Assembly: GCA_905182765.1 (NCBI GenBank)
Contig: CAJJCV010000017.1
Span: 1 to 48,892, forward strand
DNA length: 48,892 bases
DNA from: Cryomorphaceae bacterium BACL29 MAG-121220-bin8
GTDB lineage: Bacteria > Bacteroidota > Bacteroidia > Flavobacteriales > Flavobacteriaceae
Direction: 5' to 3'
The translations under genes were made by a program, and so were the position numbers. The notes below the pieces were generated by a model that did not search any database, was not told where the DNA came from, and saw only the letters and a program-made list of their open reading frames with translations. Below, piece by piece: positions 43,814-48,892 of this stretch. Numbering within the stretch: the stretch's first letter is position 1; the number at the start of each line of letters is the position of its first letter.

Positions 43814-45208
43814 ATGTCAAAAAACAAAATATTCCTTTCGGTTAAAATTTTTGATTTAGGATCAAAGGGACAAAGTATTGCTAAATCAGATGAAGGAATA
43901 GTTTTAATGGTGAAAAACGGGGTGCCTGGTGATATAGTAGATATAAAAACTTACAGGAAGAAAAAAAATTATTTTTTAGGAAATATTATAAAATATCACT
44001 CATATTCAAAAAACAGGATTGATCCAACATGTAAACATTTTGGTGTATGCGGAGGGTGTAAATTACAAAACATCTCATACGATACACAAACCAAGTTAAA
44101 AGAAGATAAAATCAAACATTCAATAACAAGAATCTTTAATGATGCTAAAATAAACTCTATAGTAAAATGCGATAATCAATTTTTTTATAGAAATAAACTT
44201 GAATTCTCTTTTACTGAAAACAAATGGTTAACAGAAGCTGAAATCAAAAATAGCGATGATAAAATTGATAGAAGAGGAATAGGTTTTCACAAAGCAGGGA
44301 TGTGGGATAAAATAGTAGATGTTGAAAAGTGTCACCTTCAAAATGAACCATCAAATAAAATTAGGTTATCGATAAAACAATTTGCAATTGAAAATAACCT
44401 TTCTTTCTATAATACAAGATTAAGAAAAGGATTACTCAGAACTCTTACAATACGAAACACAAGTCTAAATCAATTTATGGTTTTAGTTCAGTTTTATGAA
44501 AATGATCAAAAAAATATAAATTTAGTGATGAATTTTTTAAAAAATTCGTTTACTGAGATTCACTCTCTGCTATACACAGTTAATGATAAAGAAAATGATA
44601 GTATATATGATAGAGATATAAAACTGTTTCATGGAAAAAACTATATAGAAGAAAAAATTAATTCATTGACATTCAAAATTTATCCTAAATCATTTTTTCA
44701 AACAAATATTCATCAAACTATAAAACTATATGAGCTAATATTAAAATATGCTGATATTAAAAAAAATGAAATTGTTTATGATCTTTATTCAGGGTTAGGG
44801 ACAATCACTCAATTTGTTGCAAAAAATTCTAAAAAAGTTGTAGGAGTTGAAAGTGTGGAAGAAGCTGTAATTTCTGCAATAAATAGTGCGAAGGAAAATA
44901 AGATTGATAATGTAGTATTTGAATATGGTGATATGAAAAATGTTTTTACAAATGATTTTATTTTAAAACACGGAAAACCTGATGTGATTATTACAGACCC
45001 TCCTAGAGAAGGAATGCATAAAGATGTAATTAATGAGATTTTAAAATTAGATACTCAACGAATTGTTTATGTAAGCTGTAACCCATCTACTCAATGTCGA
45101 GATTTAGAATTATTAAAGGAAAAATATTCAATTAACAAGGTACAACCAGTGGATATGTTTCCTCATACTGATCATGTTGAAAATATTGTACTTTTGGAAC
45201 TTAAATGA
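43814..45208 (+). CDS. rlmD: 23S rRNA (uracil(1939)-C(5))-methyltransferase
   Basis: A 464-residue RlmD/RumA-type enzyme methylating U1939 of 23S rRNA. An N-terminal TRAM domain (about 1-60) is followed by an iron-sulfur cluster site with Cys73, Cys79, Cys82 (CKHFGVCGGCK) and Cys173. The SAM domain has DLYSGLGTIT (323-332), ITDPPREG (393-400), and the catalytic nucleophile Cys422 in YVSCNPSTQ. Family members differ in target (U747 or U1939), so the exact base is inferred. A TAAATTTG element ends 4 bases before the start. The gene overlaps the next one by 4 bases (ATGA). Confidence 0.9.
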   Translation: MSKNKIFLSVKIFDLGSKGQSIAKSDEGIVLMVKNGVPGDIVDIKTYRKKKNYFLGNIIKYHSYSKNRIDPTCKHFGVCGGCKLQNISYDTQTKLKEDKIKHSITRIFNDAKINSIVKCDNQFFYRNKLEFSFTENKWLTEAEIKNSDDKIDRRGIGFHKAGMWDKIVDVEKCHLQNEPSNKIRLSIKQFAIENNLSFYNTRLRKGLLRTLTIRNTSLNQFMVLVQFYENDQKNINLVMNFLKNSFTEIHSLLYTVNDKENDSIYDRDIKLFHGKNYIEEKINSLTFKIYPKSFFQTNIHQTIKLYELILKYADIKKNEIVYDLYSGLGTITQFVAKNSKKVVGVESVEEAVISAINSAKENKIDNVVFEYGDMKNVFTNDFILKHGKPDVIITDPPREGMHKDVINEILKLDTQRIVYVSCNPSTQCRDLELLKEKYSINKVQPVDMFPHTDHVENIVLLELK

Positions 45209-45696
45209 AACTATTAAAAAACAATTTTATACTATTAGGTTTATTTGTATTCTTACTTTCGTGTGAACCAGATGACATATGTCTTACATCTATTGATGAT
45301 ACACCTAGACTTATAATAGGTTTTTATGACAAAACTAATGGAGAATTAAAAGAAGTAACCAATTTAAAAATTCAAGGACATAATAATGAAGAAGTATACA
45401 TTTACCAAACACTTGATTCAGTTGGAATTCCTTTAAAAAATTCAAATAATCTAACGATATATAGTTTAACAAAAGATTTTAATGAAAACACCTCCAGCTC
45501 TGGAAACAATGATAATCTGTACATAAATTACAATTATAATTGGGAATATATAAGTCGTGCATGTGGTTTTAAAACAACATATGAACTAAAAAATTTAATT
45601 ATTGAAAATGATTCAAATAATTGGATTCTAGATACTGAGTTGATTAATAATAATATAATAAATGAAAAAAGTATACATGTTAAAATATTTCATTAG
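45205..45696 (+). CDS. DUF6452 family lipoprotein
   Basis: A 163-residue lipoprotein (lipobox LLSC, Cys20). The start of the mature part, EPDDICLTSIDDTPRLIIGFYD, is characteristic of DUF6452, a flavobacterial family of unknown function; the second half shows the NWEYISRACGFKTTYELK segment. The two cysteines in the mature domain (Cys26 and Cys116) could form a disulfide. It is the middle gene of an rlmD-DUF6452-DUF6048 unit: 4-base overlap with rlmD and 35-base overlap with the next gene. Confidence 0.82.
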   Translation: MKLLKNNFILLGLFVFLLSCEPDDICLTSIDDTPRLIIGFYDKTNGELKEVTNLKIQGHNNEEVYIYQTLDSVGIPLKNSNNLTIYSLTKDFNENTSSSGNNDNLYINYNYNWEYISRACGFKTTYELKNLIIENDSNNWILDTELINNNIINEKSIHVKIFH

Positions 45697-46369
45697 TTTT
45701 TTAACTGTAATTTATTGTTTCAGTATTTTTTCACAAGAAAAAACTAATGACAGTCTTTATAAATCAACTTATGGCATAAAACTAGGAATTGATTTTAGTA
45801 AACAAATCAGAATGTTAACAGAGTCAGATTATAATGGTCTAGTCATTATTGGTGATTATAGACTTTTTGAAAAAATTTATATTGCATTTGAGTTAGGAAA
45901 TGAAGAAAAATTTATAAAAAACGAGGTTTTAAACTTTAATACTAAAGGAACTTTTTTTAAAGCAGGAATAAATTACAATGTGTTTAAAAATTTACAAGAA
46001 CTAGAAAATGAAATATACATTGGTTTCAGGTTTGGTTCTTCAAAATTTGATCAACAATTAAATTCATTTACTATATATAATATTGATCAATACTGGAACC
46101 AAAATAATATTGAAAATCCAATTTCTTTCAATAACCTATCTGCTAATTGGTTAGAATTTATTGTAGGTTTTAAAGCTCAAGTAGTGAAAAATTTTTATAT
46201 GGGTTTAAACTTAAATGTTAATAGATTATTAAATCAAAAAAGTCCTGAAAATTTCAACAATTTATATATACCTGGATTCAATAAAGTTTTAGAAAACAAT
46301 AATATAGGAGTTGGTTTATCCTACACAATACAGTATCAAATTCCTTTGTTCAGAAAAATAAAAAATTAA
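45662..46369 (+). CDS. DUF6048 family exported protein
   Basis: A 235-residue protein with a signal peptide (MLKYFISFLTVIYCFSIFS). It is rich in short alternating hydrophobic strands (YGIKLGIDFSKQIR, YIAFELGN, KAGINYNV, IGFRFGSSKF, FIVGFKAQV, YMGLNLNVN, GVGLSYTIQY), which suggests an outer-membrane beta-barrel. It fits DUF6048, which usually follows DUF6452. The start may be 45677 (the Met after VY), which would shorten the overlap with DUF6452 but keep the signal peptide. A lipoprotein and an outer-membrane barrel encoded together suggest they act as a pair. The stop interlocks by 4 bases with the convergent rRNA methyltransferase. Confidence 0.78.
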   Translation: MKKVYMLKYFISFLTVIYCFSIFSQEKTNDSLYKSTYGIKLGIDFSKQIRMLTESDYNGLVIIGDYRLFEKIYIAFELGNEEKFIKNEVLNFNTKGTFFKAGINYNVFKNLQELENEIYIGFRFGSSKFDQQLNSFTIYNIDQYWNQNNIENPISFNNLSANWLEFIVGFKAQVVKNFYMGLNLNVNRLLNQKSPENFNNLYIPGFNKVLENNNIGVGLSYTIQYQIPLFRKIKN

Positions 46370-47532
46370 TTTATATTTTTTTTAGTTTTTTTTGAGCCAC
46401 TGTAAATTTCATACTTAGCTAATCTACTTTCTAATTTTCCATTAAAAAGTTTAATTTTTCTTGATGGTCTAAGTCCTACAAATTTTAACGCCTCTATACT
46501 GGAGGTGATAAACCAGGCGTTAGAGTTAGAATAATCGGTTTTAAGTTTATCGCCAATTTTTTTATAAAAAGATTCGAGATCAATACTTAATCTTTCCCCA
46601 TATGGTGGATTGAAAACTAAATGAAGATATTCATCATTAACTTTAACAGATCTAAAGAAATCATCTTTGGAAATGGAGATAAGATCCTCAAATCCTGCAT
46701 TAATTATGTTTTGATCACACTTTGAAATAGCGGAGGGAGATTTATCAAAACCTGAAATCTTATGATTAAAAGGTTTTATTTTACTTAAAACAGACTTAGT
46801 AATCATAACGAATAAATCTAAATCAAAATCTTTCCAATTTTTGAAAGAAAAATTAGATCTTTTAATATTTGGAGGGTAATTAGTAGCTAACATTGCTGCC
46901 TCAATTAAAATAGTACCACTTCCACACATAGGATCAAGAAAATCTGATTCTAAATTCCAATCACTTAATAATATAATACCTGCAGCTAATACTTCATTGA
47001 TAGGAGCAATATTTGTTTGTGAACGATAACCTCTTTGATTCAACGGTTTACCTGAGGAATCTAAGGAAACTGTGCATTTATTATCCCTTATATGAATGTT
47101 TATTTTAATATCAGGATCAATAGAATCTACATTAGGGCGTTTTTTATATAATTTCCTGAATCTGTCAACAATTCCATCTTTTGCTTTTTGTGAAACGAAA
47201 AGTGAATGAGAAAAAAAATCAGAATTTAAAACAGATTCAATAGAAAAAGTATGATCTAATGATAAAAAATCTTCCCAATTAAAATTATAAAAAGAGCTGT
47301 ATAACTCTTTTTCATCATTAACATTAAAAAAAGCAATAGGTTTTAAAATTCTAATAGCTGTCCGTAATGATAAATTACATTTGTATAGAAAACCTAAATC
47401 CCCAAAAAAACTTACATTTCTAACACCTTTTTCAATCTTTTTTGCTCCTAAATTTAGTAGCTCATCAGAGAGAATATCTTCAAGACCGAAGAAAGTTTTA
47501 GCAACCATTTTAAAATCATTATTATCACTCAT
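46366..47532 (-). CDS. THUMP domain class I SAM-dependent RNA methyltransferase (RlmL-type)
   Basis: A 388-residue protein when started at 47532 (MSDNNDFKMVAKTFFGLEDI); the frame runs open to an ATG at 47607, but that extension is hydrophobic and atypical. An N-terminal ferredoxin-like/THUMP region (VAKTFFGLEDILSDEL, FSIESVLNSDFFSHS) precedes a methyltransferase domain with DPMCGSGTILIEAA and the catalytic FNPPYGERL. It corresponds to the N-terminal half of E. coli RlmKL, which makes m2G2445 in 23S rRNA; the target here is inferred. It is divergent from the methyltransferase gene at 47591 across 58 bases. Confidence 0.88.
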   Translation of the reverse strand: MSDNNDFKMVAKTFFGLEDILSDELLNLGAKKIEKGVRNVSFFGDLGFLYKCNLSLRTAIRILKPIAFFNVNDEKELYSSFYNFNWEDFLSLDHTFSIESVLNSDFFSHSLFVSQKAKDGIVDRFRKLYKKRPNVDSIDPDIKINIHIRDNKCTVSLDSSGKPLNQRGYRSQTNIAPINEVLAAGIILLSDWNLESDFLDPMCGSGTILIEAAMLATNYPPNIKRSNFSFKNWKDFDLDLFVMITKSVLSKIKPFNHKISGFDKSPSAISKCDQNIINAGFEDLISISKDDFFRSVKVNDEYLHLVFNPPYGERLSIDLESFYKKIGDKLKTDYSNSNAWFITSSIEALKFVGLRPSRKIKLFNGKLESRLAKYEIYSGSKKTKKNIN

Positions 47533-47552
47533 AATTATCATTAAAAATACTT

Positions 47553-47560
47553 TATTTTTG
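47553..47560 (+). promoter_or_regulatory. -7 promoter element TATTTTTG for the methyltransferase gene at 47591
   Basis: Exact TAnnTTTG ending 30 bases before the TTG start. A second match, TAGATTTG at 47587-47594, overlaps that start codon and is less likely to be the working element. Confidence 0.35.
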
Positions 47561-47590
47561 AACCAATCAACAAAGAAAACATAAATAGAT

Positions 47591-48325
47591 TTGAATACTA
47601 AATACAATAACTGGTTTGACTCAAAATACTATCATATTTTATATAAAAACAGAAATCATCAAGAGGCTAGAGAATTCATAAAAAAACTAATAAAGCACTT
47701 AAAACTTAAAAGAAAATCTAAGGTGTTAGATGCTGGGTGTGGAAAAGGAAGACATTCAATAGAAATTGAAAAATTAGGGCATATTGTAACTGGGATAGAT
47801 TTATCTAAAAACAGTATAAAATTTGCAAAAAAATTTGAAAATTCAAATCTTAATTTTATTGTTCATGACATTTCAAAACCACTAAACATGGAATTTGATG
47901 CAGTTTTAAATCTATTTACAAGTTTCGGATATTACGAAAGGGATAAAGATTTAGAAATATTATTATCTCTTCAAAAAAACTTAAATATAAATGGAATAGG
48001 AGTTATAGATTTTTTTAATATAAAAACAGTTAAGGATAATCTAGTAAAAAAAGAGGAAGTAATTTTAGAAAATATAAAATTTAAGATAGTAAGAGAAATA
48101 GATAAACTATCAGTTACAAAAGAAATATCGTTTAGTGATAATAATATAGATTTTAAATTTAAAGAATCAGTAAATACATTATCTATAATAGATTTTAGAA
48201 ATTATTTTAAGAAAACTGATTTAGAAATTATTCAAGTTTTTGGTGATTATGATTTAAATAAATTTAAAAAAGACACATCTCCACGTCTTATAATTATATT
48301 CAAAAAAAAATCCCAGTCAAATTAA
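47591..48325 (+). CDS. Class I SAM-dependent methyltransferase, TTG start
   Basis: A 244-residue Rossmann methyltransferase with SAM motif LDAGCGKGRHSIEIEKLG (about 46-63) and GIDLSKNSI as motif II. The conserved N-terminal segment WFDSKYYHILYKNRNHQEA starts at residue 8, so the start must lie before it. A stop codon in frame at 47582 leaves only TTG at 47591 (or a rarer ATA) as start. The substrate is unknown. The last codons (KKKSQSN and stop) lie within the minus-strand rRNA terminator, so the C-terminal tail may be dispensable. Confidence 0.83.
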   Translation: MNTKYNNWFDSKYYHILYKNRNHQEAREFIKKLIKHLKLKRKSKVLDAGCGKGRHSIEIEKLGHIVTGIDLSKNSIKFAKKFENSNLNFIVHDISKPLNMEFDAVLNLFTSFGYYERDKDLEILLSLQKNLNINGIGVIDFFNIKTVKDNLVKKEEVILENIKFKIVREIDKLSVTKEISFSDNNIDFKFKESVNTLSIIDFRNYFKKTDLEIIQVFGDYDLNKFKKDTSPRLIIIFKKKSQSN

Positions 48326-48336
48326 TGACCGGGATT
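48302..48336 (-). terminator. Intrinsic terminator of the rRNA operon
   Basis: On the minus strand an 11-base stem (arms at 48326-48336 and 48309-48319, with one G:U pair) encloses a TTAATT loop and is followed by a run of T at 48302-48310. It lies just after the 5S 3' end. It overlaps the 3' end of the convergent methyltransferase gene, whose stop codon falls in the loop. Confidence 0.88.
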
Positions 48337-48340
48337 CGAA

Positions 48341-48449
48341 GAAGGCGGTGACATACTCTCCCACCAAATGGCAGTACCATCTGCGCTATTAGGCTTAACT
48401 TCTCTGTTCGAAATGGGAAGAGGTGAGCCCTAATGCAATAACCACCCTA
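48341..48449 (-). rRNA. rrf: 5S ribosomal RNA
   Basis: About 109 bases on the minus strand. The 5' end is close to AGGGTGGTTATTGCATTAGG and the 3' end near GTCACCGCCTTC, with the conserved loop TTCGAACAGAGAAGTTAAGC in between. Ends are estimated to within a few bases. It is the last gene of the rRNA operon, followed by the terminator. Confidence 0.94.
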
Positions 48450-48455
48450 GAGTTT

Positions 48456-48472
48456 CTCACTAAAAAAGTGAG
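48456..48472 (-). other. Small hairpin in the 23S-5S spacer
   Basis: A 6-base inverted repeat CTCACT/AGTGAG with a 5-base loop lies 7 bases upstream of the 5S gene. It may be an RNA processing stem. The rest of the spacer (48473 to about 48561) is AT-rich without another clear structure. Confidence 0.35.
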
Positions 48473-48561
48473 TTGTTTTACATGGTAAAACACAATAAGT
48501 TAACATATTAAAATTTAAGATAATAAAATAGCATTGTATATAAAAAAACAATAGTAAGAAA

Positions 48562-48892
<331 letters not shown>

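Noticed and set aside
47587-47594. TAGATTTG as promoter of the methyltransferase gene at 47591
   Set aside because: It overlaps the start codon itself; transcription from it would begin inside the coding region. TATTTTTG at 47553 is better placed.
47533-47607. Extended hydrophobic N-terminus of the THUMP methyltransferase
   Set aside because: It would overlap the divergent gene at 47591 and make a cytoplasmic rRNA enzyme start with a membrane-like segment.
1-48340. CRISPR arrays, insertion sequences, prophage genes or tRNAs
   Set aside because: I found no spaced direct repeats, transposase or phage motifs, or cloverleaf sequences; gaps between genes are too short for most of these.

Overview
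The window reads as chromosome from a streamlined, very AT-rich marine-type flavobacterium (Bacteroidota, Flavobacteriia; roughly 30% G+C by eye). Grounds: the gene content and gene pairings (rlmD-DUF6452-DUF6048, DUF3822-rsmD, gcvT-SDR-yebC, a small KKFNY protein beside mutL, DUF3810, exported M1 and BNR proteins), A-rich start regions without Shine-Dalgarno sequences, promoters of the Bacteroidota TAnnTTTG (-7) type, and the 5S/23S rRNA sequences. I see no insertion sequence, prophage, CRISPR array or tRNA. Packing is extreme: no intergenic stretch exceeds about 200 bases, and seven of eight convergent gene pairs overlap at their stop codons.

Layout. 1-5.1 kb: the 3' part of an ABC permease/M1 peptidase fusion, a twin-arginine-led xylose-isomerase-like protein, and a convergent ADP-ribosylglycohydrolase-like lipoprotein. 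5.1-8.0 kb: two exported proteins of unknown function, a TIGR02206-type membrane protein and a methyltransferase. 8.0-9.8 kb: a rhodanese and an MBL-double rhodanese protein, probably a persulfide/sulfur oxidation pair. 9.8-17.1 kb: NlpC/P60 hydrolase, TPR protein, gyrA, and divergent clpC. 17.2-21.9 kb: thrA-thrB-thrC, the whole route from aspartate to threonine except aspartate-semialdehyde dehydrogenase. 21.9-25.2 kb: two exported peptidases. 25.2-30.6 kb: gcvT, an SDR, yebC, then on the other strand an acyltransferase, kdsB and a RecD-like helicase. 30.6-32.6 kb: a pilin-like single-pass protein, DUF3822, rsmD. 32.6-37.3 kb: EEP phosphatase, two rhomboids, mutL and a small membrane protein. 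37.4-43.7 kb: DHH phosphoesterase, cyclophilin-FKBP lipoprotein, DUF3810, and a large BNR-repeat protein. 43.8-48.3 kb: rlmD-DUF6452-DUF6048, a THUMP rRNA methyltransferase and another methyltransferase. The right edge holds 5S and the 3' end of 23S rRNA on the minus strand with a strong intrinsic terminator.

Most genes are housekeeping. The most interesting signals are not single genes: (i) a repeated geometry in which TAnnTTTG ends 4-5 bases before the start codon, suggesting leaderless mRNAs (thrB, yebC, the DHH phosphoesterase, rlmD); (ii) convergent genes that share a 4-base interlocked stop; (iii) an rRNA terminator built into the last codons of the opposing gene; and (iv) a pilin-like protein followed by a possible PilM/GspL-type (actin-fold) DUF3822 protein. 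These are pattern-based inferences from the sequence, with no database search behind them.
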